Assembly: GCF_020740795.1 (NCBI RefSeq)
Contig: NC_067282.1
Location: forward strand, 151,018,858-151,082,857
From: Apus apus
Lineage: Eukaryota > Chordata > Aves > Apodiformes > Apodidae
DNA length: 64,000 nt
Direction: 5' to 3'
The notes under the pieces: generated by a model
Databases searched by the model: none
Seen by the model: the letters and a program-made list of their open reading frames with translations, nothing else
What the model was told of the DNA's origin: nothing
Shown here: positions 1 through 12,910 of the stretch, one piece after another
How positions within the stretch are numbered: the stretch's first letter is position 1
Layout of the letters: each line of letters starts with the position of its first letter
Position numbers and translations under genes: made by a program

Positions 1-587
1 TCAGACAAGTCTCATTTCTGGCTAAAGAGTCCCTGTGATCTCTCATCATCTATAAATTCAATGACACTTCTGTCTTCATTGACCTTCCCTGGACCTTTCA
101 ATATCTCCTACATTTTTCTTCACCTGACAAACAACAATTTCTGACCCACCATCAGCCCTATCCTTCCTGTCCTCCCCTGGAAGAGAGCCTGCTGCACTAT
201 TCAGCCAGTCCCTGACCATTACTTCCTTCTGACTATTTAAAAGTAGATACTGGAGTCCCTGTTTTCAAAGCAAAGTAGTTTATTTTAGGCAGAGTGTCAG
301 CACCAGAACAAGTTGATAAAATCTCTACATAAAGCCCAGAAGAACATTTTCAAAGTGAGTTATCCCCTCATTCCAACTACTAACATACACGTAGAGCTGG
401 AACATGATATTGCTGTTGACAAGCCTGTAGAGAACAACAGGAGCAGTTTTCATTGTTATGGCATCAACTTGCTTTAGAAGCTGCTCATAGTTTAGCTATT
501 TTGAACTTATTCACCCCTAAAGGAAGCTGTAGTTTTTGGATCGGGCACAACACGGATCACAGGAAACACAGTATGTGTTGCTACCAA

Positions 588-760
588 AGAACGTTGCCCA
601 GGGAGGTTGTGGATGTCCCCTCCCTGGAGGTGTTCAAGGCCAGATTGGATGAGGCTTTGTGCAGCCTGGTCTTGTGGGAGGTGTCCCTGCTCATAGCAAG
701 GGGGTTGGAACTACTCTTTAAGGTCCTTTCCAACCTTAACCATTTTGTGGTTCTATGATT
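588..760 (+). mobile_element. CR1 LINE 3' fragment
   Basis: The stretch reads like the end of an avian CR1: a GCCCAGGGAGGTTGTGGATG-type block, the 'gtgttcaaggccagattgga' block, the 'ggttggaact' block, then 'ccttccaacc'-like sequence and a TTCTATGATT tail. It is 5'-truncated, as most CR1 copies are. The tail places the element on the + strand. Confidence 0.9.
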
Positions 761-3751
761 GTTAACGTATTGTATTCAAAAGTCTCATTGTCCCCCTCTA
801 TAAAATAGTCCATGATGCTTCTGACCTGCTTTAAATGAAGTTTGAGGGCTGCTAATGAAGAGCTTTTGGAAAGAGCTAGCTGGTATCTTACTGGCTTTCC
901 CTTAGCTTTGGACCAAGGGGCATATGGAAGAGCCACATCTCCAGAATATTACATCTGCCCATCCTCATGGGATGTGAAAGCAAGGACGTGTTCTCCTTCC
1001 AGCCCTAGGCCTTGCTGTCTTAGAGCATCTACCCCAAAGCATTGCGCAGGCCACTGATCTGTCTGAGAAGAACATGTGAGCCTTTGTAAGCCTGGCCTTC
1101 TCCCTCTTCTTTCCAGACTTCATTCAGCAACAAAACATTTCATGTTGAAGACACTGAATGAGTCAGCACTGGTTGTGAAGATGGCACCAAGTGAAACAAA
1201 AAGGTGTCATTTGTATACCATAGCTGCTTTTGTAGGCTGTCTGCAAACCTGCTCAGTGCTGCAACACTGGACTTGCTCTTTCTTTTGAAATGTGCTGCAG
1301 ACTCCTGGCACTTTTTTTTTTTTTTTTAAGCCTGAGATGCTGAAAAGCAGCTAGAGCCTTCTGCCAATCCTTTCCTTTCATCTCCTTGCTAAGACTTCCT
1401 GCTTTCCACAATACTACTGCACTGACGTTCCAACTACCTCAGCTTAACTAGTTTCTGTTGCCAGCCCTCTGCAGGACAGGTCTCTGGCAGTGCAGAGATG
1501 GGTTGAGAAGAGAAAGTTTCTTTGCTATGCCTGACACCTGGAAAAGTGGCTGAAAGCTACGATTATCAGGTGTTGTGCTGGCCAATGCCAGGAACAGTGA
1601 CCTCCTGTAAATCCAGAGCCATAGCCGTTTCATTCTGTTAACCACTGACCTTGAGGAGAAAACAATCTGCTACTGAGCAACATTACAATGGAGTACATGC
1701 AACATGGGCACCTCTGGTGATACCTGCCTGTCTTTGTTTTACTATTTATATCTGTAATCATCCTGGAGAGAGAAATTAATTACAGCCTGTCTCCCTATCC
1801 AGAGATTCTCTTCATATTACAAACACCTGAAAGCGCAACTCAAGCAGTTTCTGATTATCAGTGAAAGCTTCAAACTGGAATACAAGCTTCTTAATTAATC
1901 TCTCCCTCTTTTCCAGTGCTGATTTCATGATGTTTGGGGGGGGGAAATGAAGAAGAATGCAGCTATGAGAAACTGAGAGAGAAAACAATTTTCTTCCATT
2001 TAGAGGTAATTGCAGGGGAGAAGCTGGAGCTAGATGCTGGCAGGAGGTTTCAGGCATCACATGTGGCATTTTTCCTTCACTAGAACAATGATGTAAGTTA
2101 GATAATATAACTGAGCATCCCATTTGCATGGTCCTTCACTTCCCCAAGGTTCTCAGGGTGTTTTAGCCCCTCTTCCACTTGCTGAAAATAAGATATTTTG
2201 ATCCAGATTTTTCAAGAAAGGTGCAGAGATGTTAATGCAGGTGTGTCTGCCCTTTCAGTGTCTGTCTTCCCTCACTCCCCTGAGCTCACTGCACAATTTT
2301 AGCTGAATTTCACTGGCATGACAGATTTTCATAAAATAATAATAATAGTAATTTAAAAAAAAAAAAAAAGTCTTGCATTCAACTGACAACTGACTGCGAG
2401 ACAAAACTTATTGAAACCAGGCCTCACTAGTTCCATGCTTCACAGACTGTTCACTTCTTTCTTCCTGTGTCCCTTTCAGACTCCCAGCAGGTCTTCACCA
2501 CCTCTTGGGTCCATCTGCAGTGTCCTCTCTGGGCACTGTCTCCTCTCCAACTTTTCTGTCCTTAATGGGGAATGAGGAAGGGGAGAATTGCCACTCCTAC
2601 ACACCACCATGTCTCTCTGGCTGCTTAGGCAGAGCAGAGGCTTTGTTTTCCCTGTTTCTCTTGATTATATAAATGTGTTCCCACCTTCCTCAAACTGACC
2701 TTCAGGGAGAGGACAATTATTTTCCTTGTGAATACTACCCCACAGGTGACTTTCCTCTTACTAGGTCACTACAGATCTGCTAATCCACTGTCACTCAAAA
2801 GGACAAGACCATGTCAAGGCCCAAGGATAGCAAGGGAGAGCATCAAGGGCCACTTACAGACTGCATGGCCAACACAGGAGCAGGGAAGCATCACCACCAA
2901 AACTCAAAATCAACTATCCAGGGATGCCAGCAAAGGCAGCAAGTGGGGTCAGTCCTCCCCACCTGACCATCAAGGTTGTAGATGTGAGGCAACACAGCAA
3001 AGGCAGGGACTCTCTCTCTCAGAGCAGTGCCAACATCTGGGGGAACCTGCCTAAGGCTGCTGGGGTGACTAAGAAGGTTACTTTAAGCTGGATCACTGTC
3101 TCTTGCTGGAGGGTTCACCACTTGACTGCTTGCTTTGGAGGAAGAGCATGTGATGGAGTGCATCCTAAAGGGCTCCTCTGCAAAGCCCCTGCTCAGCACT
3201 CAGATAAGCAGCTTGTACCTGAAGGCAGTGTTTATTTCTGAGTTAATTTCTCTCCCTTAGAGGTTACGGAGGAATTTGAGCCGTTCATTCTCAGAAGAAA
3301 GCAAGGACAATTCTCTCACCTTAGCCATATATGTGGGAACCTTGAAGGAGGCTGGATGCTTCCTATCATGCACCTGAGCTATCTCCATAGTTGTTGGAAA
3401 ACTCATTGGATCTGCAACATTACAATTCCTTCCCATGAAAACAAGGCTAATAAAAAAGGCTAACAAAACCATCAAGTTCCAGTCCTCCTACCTTCAAACA
3501 AGTGACTTCTAAACGGGCCCATTGTGATACCGGCCAGGCTGAATGGAGAGGGTCAGAGACTGTCATGTCCCAACAAGTCAGTGAACAAAAGCTGTCTGAA
3601 TGGTAGAGAGAAAGTCTTGTATAGCACAGCTGAGAAACAGCTTTCAAGGGTGTGCTCAGGTCTCACAGAGATGAGAGGATCCATAAGGAAGAGTCAGCTG
3701 AGGACACTCTGACCATAAGAAGACCTTGAGGTGGAACTTACCTCCCCACAA

Positions 3752-3875
3752 AGCCAGGATAGGGCTTTGTGCAATCTGGTCTAGTGGAAGGTGTCCCTGC
3801 CCTTGCAGGGGGGCTGGAACTAGATAGTCTTCTAGGTCCCTTCCAACCCAAACCGTTCTATGATTCTATGATTCT
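3752..3875 (+). mobile_element. CR1 LINE 3' fragment
   Basis: It starts inside the 'gggctttgtgcaatctggt' block, passes through 'gaaggtgtccctgcc' and 'cttccaaccc', and ends in two ATTCTATG tail units. It is short and 5'-truncated, and close to the canonical CR1 3' end, so probably younger than the copy at 5,719. Confidence 0.92.
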
Positions 3876-5718
3876 AAATCCCAAGGATGCCACGCTGCGT
3901 TGCTGTTCACACCTCCTGGTTCCTTTCCTCCTGTCCCACCCCTTCTGCTCCCTGCCTACTGGAGACCCCTCTTTTGAGCACAGGGCCAGAGCCTCAGGAC
4001 TGGTCCATCCATGCCTCCCTGATGAACCAAGAGAAAAACTGTTTGCATAAAAGAAGGGGACAGAAAGGAGAAGAGGAAGGGTAGGACACAGCTATTCAGG
4101 AAAACTAGGTGTGACACAGAGGGCCCAGTTGGCAGCTACTGAAAGGAATGAGCATCGCATTGCACCACAGTGAAATTCTGCTCAGCTTTTCTCACAAACA
4201 TTTCTGACAGATGAGTTCAATACCCCGTGTCTCACTTCATTTGGCTCCTCTCTCATCTGCTGGCAAGGGATTTTGATTCATGCAAGCATGAGCAGACAAG
4301 CACCCTTTGGTATCTGATGGCGTTTTTCAACCACCCCAAGGAGTCTGAGGCTGGACAAGCCTTTGAGAACAGACATCAAAAGAACCAGGCCATACCACAG
4401 CTTCTTAGTGGACCAACTGATCTGAGAGGTGCCTCACCTTGAAACGCAACTTACGGCACTGTAGCCATTCATTACAAGACTAATTGTGTTAAACTAAAAT
4501 GACACCAGGCAGGGAAAGCAAAGCTGGCTTCTGTAAAAAGCAAATACTGTGGTGAATGCTCCAGCAGCAGTGCTACCGGGTGAGACAACAAAGGCTGCCC
4601 AAGCATAGCGGAAAACATAATGGGATGAAATCATTCACGTATCACTTATCTGCTTTGAGTTGACATGGAAGAACAGTCCATCTTTCTCTTCTGATCCCAC
4701 CCTGAGCAGGCATATAGAAGAAAGCAAGCACCTTCTTTGAAGCAGCAAGATCTGATAAGGACCAGAGCAATGCAATAAACATGGAGCCACAGAGTGAGCT
4801 TTTCAGAGCCTGCTTTTTGGAGCAGAACAGCACTTGAAGGCAAACTTCATGGAGTTCCACAGACCTGACAATGCAGCTATTTGAATGCAATGTGTGATGT
4901 TTGTAACCTGCAGTGTGGATGACTGTTGTGGTCTGTGTTGCATTTGCATGCATTATAATGACTCTTAATTTCTAGGTCTCTGATGGGTGGTCAAACAAAG
5001 TAAAATCCAGCTGTATATGTTATTACTATCAAAAATGCTGTCATGAGCTATTTTTCTATATATTAAGTTGGGCTGAAGTAAACACAAATCAGCCATATAA
5101 TCAAAGCTTTTGGAGTTCAAAACTTTGTTAATCATGTTTCCTAGCAAGCTCTTGCTTTCACATTGATAATAAACGGTTATACTGAGGCCCCCAAGGAGCA
5201 GCAATTAGGTTTGAAATCCTAGACAACTATTTTTTTGTTGTTTTGGTATATAATGTACACTAACTCTTCAACTTGACATGCATGTTGTTCCTGTGTGTTG
5301 CAACACTCACTACTTCAATATAACTCCTCACCCCTTCTCTAATTTTGCCTTTTTTTCCCCGCAGCCAACCTGGCATCCTGTTTCATAAGGCACTGTAGCT
5401 GAGACCTGTCATCTCTTACTATGCACAATGAGATTTCCCTCCCTTTCTGCAACACCATTACACATGGCATGTTGTCTGCTTGACTGTGTGAATTTGGAAA
5501 GACTGTCACAGGAGCTGAGGTACACAGAAGCTCAGAAAATTTGTCTGCTCTCTTATCCTATTAGGACATTTTAAATTATGTGCAAGATGGCAGATCCTCA
5601 GTTATTAATCCTCTGACACCACTGAAATGGCTGGCATTTAAGCAGCTAAAAACTAATAAGGACCAGAAACATCATCCTTTTGCACTCTTATAAAGTCTTC
5701 TGTATGCTTAGTCATGAT

Positions 5719-5781
5719 GTTATGGTTCAACTCAATGATCTTAAAGGTCTTTTCAAACCAAAACAATTCTATGATTCTGTG
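5719..5781 (+). mobile_element. Short, diverged CR1 LINE tail
   Basis: Only the last 60 or so bases remain: a 'caatgatcttaaaggtc' block followed by 'aaccaaaacaattctatgat'. The match is recognisable but decayed. Confidence 0.75.
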
Positions 5782-6289
5782 TGGGCTACCAGAGTCAGTC
5801 CTAGAGTCTCACCTACTACAAATCAATGCCCTGCTGGTTTACACAACCCAGGAACTGCACCAGTGAATTAACAGCTTGTTTTTTCTTAATCTGAGCTCTC
5901 AGTTAGAATGAGAAGTCTACACAGACCCCTGTTTGCATCTTTTGTAAAGCTTTGAAATCCCTTCTAAAGTCAACACTTCCCTTGTCTCCTATTTTCCCTT
6001 TGGATTGAGCAAGAAAGTGATACAGCATAGTCCTGCAGCAGGAAGAGTTTGTGGCTATCAGCTGGAGAAGCCTCCAGTAGCAGCAGAGCAGAGTACCAGT
6101 AGCTCCAGTAGCTCTGAAGCAGAGAATTAGCAAAATTATTTTGGTTGTTGAACATGGTCTGGCTTTGTTTTACCAATAACGATTTTTACTAAGATCACAA
6201 CTGAAGCAGCACAGGCATCGACAAAGTATTTCAACCAGGAGTTTGATCCCAAGGCATTGACACAGGCAAAACTGGTGGCAATGCATCCC

Positions 6290-6847
6290 TGTTGTGGTTT
6301 AACCCAGCAGGCAGCTAAACACCACACAGCCATTCAGTCACTGGCCTCCCCCTGGGGGATGGGAAGAATCGGGGGAAAAAAGGTAAAACTCATGGGTTGA
6401 GATAAAATCAGTTTAATGGGACAGAAAAGGAAGGAAAACTAATAATTATTATAAAAGAATATACAAAATAAGTGATGCACAATGCAATTGCTCCTCCCCC
6501 ACTGACTGATGTCCAGCCAGTCCCTGAGCAGCCATCACTGCCCCTCAGCCAACACCCCCCAGTTTTATTGTTTGGCATGTTCAGCATGACATCATATAGT
6601 ATTGAATATCTGTTCGGACAGTTTGAGTCAGCTGTCCCAGCTGTGTCCCCTACCAGCTTCTTGTGCACCCCCAGCTTACTTGCTGGCAAGGCAGTAGGAG
6701 AAGCTGGAAAGTCCTTGACTTAGTGTAAGCACTGCTTGGCATCAACTAAAATATCAGTGTGTTACCAACATTACTCACATCTTAAATCCAAACCACAGTA
6801 TCATACCAGCTACTAGGAAGAAAATTGACTCTATCTCAGCCAGGACA
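6290..6847 (-). mobile_element. Solo LTR of an avian endogenous retrovirus
   Basis: The + strand begins TGTTGTGGTTTAACC and ends CCAGGACA, so both ends have TG..CA form. The internal blocks match a widespread neoavian LTR family that I recognise from memory. In that family the TATA box and a CRE lie on the strand reading from 6,847 to 6,290, so the element is probably in minus orientation. The TATA equivalent (near 6,565) is degenerate. The CRE equivalent at 6,587-6,594 reads TGACATCA, as if its CpG had decayed. No polypurine tract lies next to 6,848 and no tRNA primer site next to 6,289, so it is a solo LTR. No clean target-site duplication is visible, which suggests age. Confidence 0.85.
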
Positions 6848-9800
6848 ATCTTGGAGATAAGAGCTAGCAAGTTTATCTTCAGCACTGGCTTTTCCCACCA
6901 CCCACATTGTGAACCTTCAGGTGGGACTTAGTGGATGCTCTGTGTATGCCAGGTGAGTTACCATGCAGCAGGAGAACATGCAGAGGCTGTTGGTAGTGCT
7001 GAGGGTGCAGCACAGACCTCAGCAATTTACACAGCTATGGGAGATGAGGATGTGGTGCCAACCTGCAGCTGTTCAGGTGAAACTGCACTGGAGGCCTCTA
7101 AGTGGTGAGAGGCACGGGCACAGCTGGAGCGAAAAATATGGGCTGTCATGGGAGTCCTCACAGTTCTGAAGAGATGGTCCACGTGAGGGCAACCTTGCCT
7201 GTTAACCCTTGAAACACTGGGGATGCCATTGAACCAGTGGGACCAATGTGGTGAAAATGCATTAGGGGCTCCTTTTGGCTGATGGCTTTGTCATGAGATA
7301 TGATATTCTTCTGGAGCAGCACTCTCTGACCCCAGAAAGCTGGCAGGCAGGTATCATGTAAACTTCTCATGCCTCTCTCCGTCCAGAGTCACCATCAGAT
7401 ATGCCCGACCTTGCTGCTTCTGCATTACACTTCTACTTCTGTGGCTTGGTCCATGCAGCTTAGTTCTCAGCTACCTCATTCCCTGCTTTATTCCCTGCTT
7501 TACTCAAACTTGGTGGTATCTGCACAGCCGTGACAGTAGTCCTAGTTTTGCTCTGCTCCCAGGTATTTTTATCGTGAGCAGAGTTTGCCACAAACTATTG
7601 CTAGTCCTTTCCTCCCTTTCCTCTCCCCTGCAAAAACAGGTTATGTTGCAAGAGGAAGAAGTTCCACCTCAATTTGAAGATCACCTTCTTGTCATAAAGG
7701 GAATAACTGTGATCACGAGGCAGCTTCCAAGGCCCCGATTCAGCAGGCCATTTCTGATCAGCAAAGCATTTAAACACATGTTTACCTGTAGGCTGATAAT
7801 TATACCCCTCTGGTTTATGGGCCCCTAGAGGCTCATTAACTACTTCTAAGGGGCCTGAAAGGTACTTAAGAAGAGCACGCTCCTTGCCTAGAGGCTTGTC
7901 TGCTACAGAGGTCTAGACTCATGCTCAGGGAATGAAGAGACCGAAGACCACTGCCTGAGAACAGAACAGGTCTGACTGAGCCAGAACATGGGCTGAGATG
8001 CAATCTCACTCAAAGGGCTGAGATCCCAACAACTCTAGGTATGTCCTTGTGGTATCTTGTAAACCAATGCTAAGTTGTTCTGGAGCCAATCTGAGAGGTA
8101 ACAGTCAGCTCCAGACTGAACATGGAGCAGTGGTGGTGAGCACAGGGCTGAGTTCAAGCTGTGACACCATGCTGAGGGATGGGCAACTAGCGTAGGCCTC
8201 CAGTTTGGGGCTTGTGTCACCTGGATCAGAGCAAAAGCATTACACACTGATCTATCTCTGCCTGCAAAATACCACCCGGACCCCTCCTTACACAGAAAGC
8301 CGTGGAAAACCTGGCGTTTCTCATCTTCCCTCCCATCCAGAGAGAAATGACAAAAGCTGCTCTTTTTCGCTAGGACAAAGCTGTATCAGATTCTTTTCTC
8401 ACGAAGTTGGTCGTGAAATGGCACCTTATTTCAGCCTTGAGGCTCTTGTGCCCACTTCTGCCTTCTCTTCCTCCCCTCAGGCGATACCAGTAAAATAAAG
8501 TCTGCAAGTGGTGAGCTAACCTGAGCCCATCCAGTCACACTAAGGAAATGTCCCATGTCTGCCCTTTATCGATCCATCTACCAATCTGCATAAGAAAGTA
8601 GGTAATTCGTGCTGAGATTTACTAAAAATATGTCTAACTCACCTTGCATTTTATCTGGCTATTCAAATTACTTTCAGAAATCTATTATGTGCATTATCAT
8701 TTTTATTTTCAGTGCAAAGAGGATTTTTTTTTCCAGTCAGTCAAGTTCCTGTCTACTTTTATAGAATAAATTGCTATAAATTAAGTTAGCAGCAGTATAA
8801 ACAGAGGTAATAGATCCCTGTCTCTGTAGTGGCAGCTGACAGCATTATGGAAATGTAGAATGTCTATTTCTGAGTTTATTCTGATGCTGATGAGTTTGCA
8901 CTGATGTTCTTCTCTCTCATTTCTCATTTTATCACCTCTAATGCAGTGATTTTTCCCCCGCAAGCTTCTCCTTCCTGAGGTCTGATTTAGTCAAGTAAAT
9001 CCTAAATGCTATTTTAAAAATGAGCTATAAGAAAATGCTTAGAGTTGTCATAGGGGGTAACACCTACCCTTTGTTTGAATACCAAAACTTTGTTTCAAAA
9101 TAATAAAAGTTGCTGCAATTGAATGCATTCAGTCCAATAAAAGTGTGATCCATTTTCCCTTTGAAATATTCTCACAATAAAAGTGAGCATGTATTTTTGC
9201 TTTAAGTCCATTTCAAACTTCCAACTCCTGCTGGAGCACAGCATGGAGAAAGTTAAGTGAATGAGGAAGGGAAACTTTGGAGCCCTAAATGCATTAGTGC
9301 CTGGGTGTGCAAATACAGAAAATGGTCTCCTTTTCTTTTCCACTTAGTAATTTTCCACAATTCTGGACATGTAAAGAGGACTTTAAAAATGGGTGGAACA
9401 GCACCAGTTTAGGGGATTTCTTCCCCTACCAAATTTTAACAGGGACACTTTGTGGGAATAAGAATAAAGCCCTTAATCTTGCAAAAGTTTCCAGACACAC
9501 CAACCCCTGGTGTCAAAACCAAAATATTTCAGTAATTTCATAGGTTACATTGGAGGTGACCTTGGAAGAGTCTCTATCCAGGAACATGTTTGACAACCCT
9601 GAGTTTGGAAGCCTCCATTTGTATTTGCTGAGCACAGCAGCATTTTTTGATTCTGTGAGAGTTTGGCAAAGGTGGTTTTAAAATCAACTACAAGAGCCAT
9701 GTCCTTTCTGATAGGTTTGAACAAAGTTGCCTTGATCCATTCCCAAACTTAAAACTCAATTGAAATGAGCACTTTTATGAGGAATAAATATGTGGGTTGT

Positions 9801-10726
9801 TTTAGGGCGGTTTGTTTGGAGTTTTTTTTCTGTTAAAAGAAGCAATCAGAAGAATCACAATAACCTTTCCTTCTTCCCCCTACCCTGGATCTTGGCTTGT
9901 CAGGGAAGGAGCTATTGGACCGACAGAGACCAGATCCTGACTAACAGAGGAAATTTTCTTCTGGTTTTGGCATTGACATCTGAATGCTTCCTGAAGACTG
10001 CTTGAGTTTGGTGAGGTTTCATGGGAAAGCAGGCAAAACAACACTGACATCACCAGTCAGGCTGCTTTCCTGCTTGTGCCTCCATCCGTCAGGCTGTTAC
10101 AGAGCCTCAGTGTCTGACATCTGTAGCTGGGAAACTGCCTGGAAATTATTCTTTTTTTTTAATGGGAAATTTGAGGACCATTCCAGACCAAAATTATTCT
10201 GAATTTTGTAATCCTTTGGGTTACTTCTCTCAGCATTTTGCTTTTAGTATTTATTGAGCAAAACCGACTGCAACAGTGAAAGAACAGCAAACAGTGCCAT
10301 TAACAAGATCCCTATTAGCCAGTTTCATCCCTGAGCCACAGACCTAATCTCTGCTGGCTCCAGAGACAGCTCCTGCTCTATGTTAGTTACCTTGCATTAC
10401 CTTGGCAGCAGATAACATAAGAACACAACCATTACTGTGTGTATATACCAGTGCCTGCGAACTACAAATTAGGGCAATTCCGGAGAAAAACAAGAAATGT
10501 GGAGAAAAAAAAAAAATAAAATTTACCCCTTAAAACCCAGCCTTCATGCAGGCACCAAACGGAGAACATAAGTAAGTCTCTTGCTGAGGAAGAGGTAAGT
10601 ACTTTCTCAGCAGGTATAGCTGCCTTTGCATAAACTGCAAAGCTGGGAACTTTGGCTACAAGGAGCACCGCAGAGCATGTAGCTGTGACCAGGAGTTCAG
10701 GGCAAGAGGAGACTAGAAATTACTCT
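6848..10726. other. Intergenic, nothing recognised
   Basis: Unremarkable AT-rich sequence with several AATAAA words and short open frames on both strands. I recognise no gene, RNA or repeat family. A stretch near 7,860-8,500 has a TATA-like word at one end and an AATAAA word at the other, but no LTR termini. Confidence 0.5.
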
Positions 10727-10741
10727 GCTGCCATCTGGTGA
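10727..10741 (-). promoter_or_regulatory. CTCF-like binding motif
   Basis: On the minus strand the bases read TCACCAGATGGCAGC. This matches 14 of 15 positions of the CTCF core (CCASYAGRKGGCRSY); only the first base differs. The site lies in the intergenic region 9 kb upstream of the HMGXB4 promoter. Binding is inferred from sequence only. Confidence 0.5.
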
Positions 10742-12886
10742 TTTCTGTAGCCATTTGAGCTTAAGGGGAGATGCTGTAAATACTGGCAGGTAGCAGTAGC
10801 TTAGATGCACAGGATAATATGTCCATGAACAGTGAAGAACTAAGCTGTGGTGAAGACCGGAATATGGTGAAAAGTTCAGTGCTGGATGTCTTCAGAATAT
10901 AATGAACATAATGCTCTGTAAATCTGTGTTCAGCTCAAAATTCATCACTGAGACATTACTGCTGGCAATGACTGGAGCAGAAACACTTAAGAAATGCTGC
11001 AGTTGACATTTATGTGGTCATTTGTCTCCCAGGAGTGTTTCTTGACAAGTTCTCAGAATCCAAATTTGGCTTCTGATCTGGAACATGATAGGGCTCTGCT
11101 TTACAGAATGGCAGTGTTTAAATAAAAATATATTTGCAACTACAGTAATTACACAAGCACTAACACAAAAATTTCCACCCTTGTTTAGTGCTGTGCTCCT
11201 GGTCTCCCAAGAAATACAAAAGCAGGGATTTCCACTGCCGCCTTCTGTCATATGGAAGAAAGCTTCCTTTTACCAGTCTTTTTCCTCTCCACTAAGCTCT
11301 CCTTTCTTCTTGTTTCATAAAAAACAGCAATTAGTGGTCATGTCTTCTCCTTGCACTGTACCTTATATGGTACATTTCCCACTGCTTCTCTTCTTTATCT
11401 CTTCACTAATGTTTCAGTCTTCCTTCATATGGGAACTTTTCTATGCATAGGCTCATCCCGGTGATCTGACTCAAAATGCCCCCTCCTCCTCCTTTCGAGG
11501 TGATCTCAATTGAACCAAAAATGCCTGCTGAAGGCACAGCATCGATTTGTGTAACAGCACTGCAATATCCCACATCCCATATTTGGTGCATTTTGCTTCT
11601 CTTTAACCACTAATTTTGTCCATCCACATAAACTATTCATTTGCTGAATGTGCTGAAAATATGCAAACACATTTAATAGAAAAGGAAGAATGTCTGTTGC
11701 TTTTCTATTTGTTTGATCTTAGACGATGTCCTCATCCTCCCACCTATCAAAGCTTATAATTTACCAGTGCTATTTCCAGGACAAATGTGTCTATAGAGTC
11801 CTAAATTTCAGCTCAGTAATAGGATTGCTAAATCCAAATATAGAATGATCCAAATAAATACATAGAGGTTTTAGTCCAGCCTCACTCATTTTACTAGAAC
11901 ACTGCTGTGGGGGTGTTTTCAGCCATGCTAATTTGCAAATTTCTTGGTAATAATCATCTTTTCTTCAGGTTTCTTCAACTGGAAACTAATGCATTTCAAG
12001 AAGGAAAATGTGAAGAAAACAGGAACAACTGAAATAGACTCAGTGGGGGAGGATTTCAGATTTGCTTTTTATTTGGTCATTTATTTCTTCAGAAAAAGCA
12101 AGCAGCTCAACTAAATATAAAAGAAAACTTCTTGCTTATGAAATCTAGCAGACAATACAATGGTCTCTCAAGTGATGTGGTAAAAGCTTCCATCACCTGA
12201 CACATTTAATCGTGAATTGAATTTAGGACCATAAAACATCCAATTCTTTCTGTGCTCCAAGTGCAGCACCAATACTGAATAGCCTTACCGGGATGGTACT
12301 GTTCAAAGAGAAATTAATTATGACTGGGATATACACTGATATAATCTTTCTACTTCTCTCTACATAAGTACATTAAGTGTTGCATCCTTCATAGACATGA
12401 ACAACTTTCAGACTTCCGCAGTCTGAAACCTTAAGTACAAAACATCACATTCTTCCCCAGGTTTCTTACCAAAAGAAGTGTGGGGCACACAGACTTGTGT
12501 ACCTTACTTGGGACCAGCACTTCCTGGGAGAACAATTTCTCTTCCCTTATACAGTTTACAACTCATCAGTACATAACGTGGGCACATGGTGAGGATTTGG
12601 GGATCACTGTGAGGCTGATCAAAACTGCTTCTCAGACTCTCACAGCTTCAGCCCCTCCAGACCACGTTGAAAACCCTCAACTTCCATCCGGGGAGCAATT
12701 AAGAGAGGAAAAGAAGAAATTTCAAAATATTGCTGCATGGTTGCAGCAAGCTATGAGCTGCAGGAGCTTCCACTCTGAATAATCTCAGAGCACCTCAACT
12801 TCTGTCGGTTTCTGAGGCAGCTCGCACAGAATAGAAGTTTACCCTGTGTTTTTACTTAGACTTCAAACCAATACTGCCTTCACACC

Positions 12887-12910
12887 AAAAAAAAAAAAAA
12901 AAAAAAAAAA
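12887..12910 (+). repeat. A24 homopolymer
   Basis: An uninterrupted run of 24 A follows CACACC and is followed by GAAAAAG. No upstream retrogene or LINE body is recognisable, so it reads as a simple repeat. Confidence 0.85.

Noticed and set aside
1155..1170. Isolated ARE/AP-1-like word TGAGTCAGCA
   Set aside because: A single site without neighbours in AT-rich intergenic DNA is expected by chance in 64 kb. Single TGACTCA/TGAGTCA words near 21,940, 47,555 and 58,948 were dropped for the same reason.
7860..8500. Possible second LTR, with a TATA-like word at one end and AATAAA at the other
   Set aside because: No TG..CA termini, no target-site duplication, and the TATA-to-AATAAA distance is too long for an R region.
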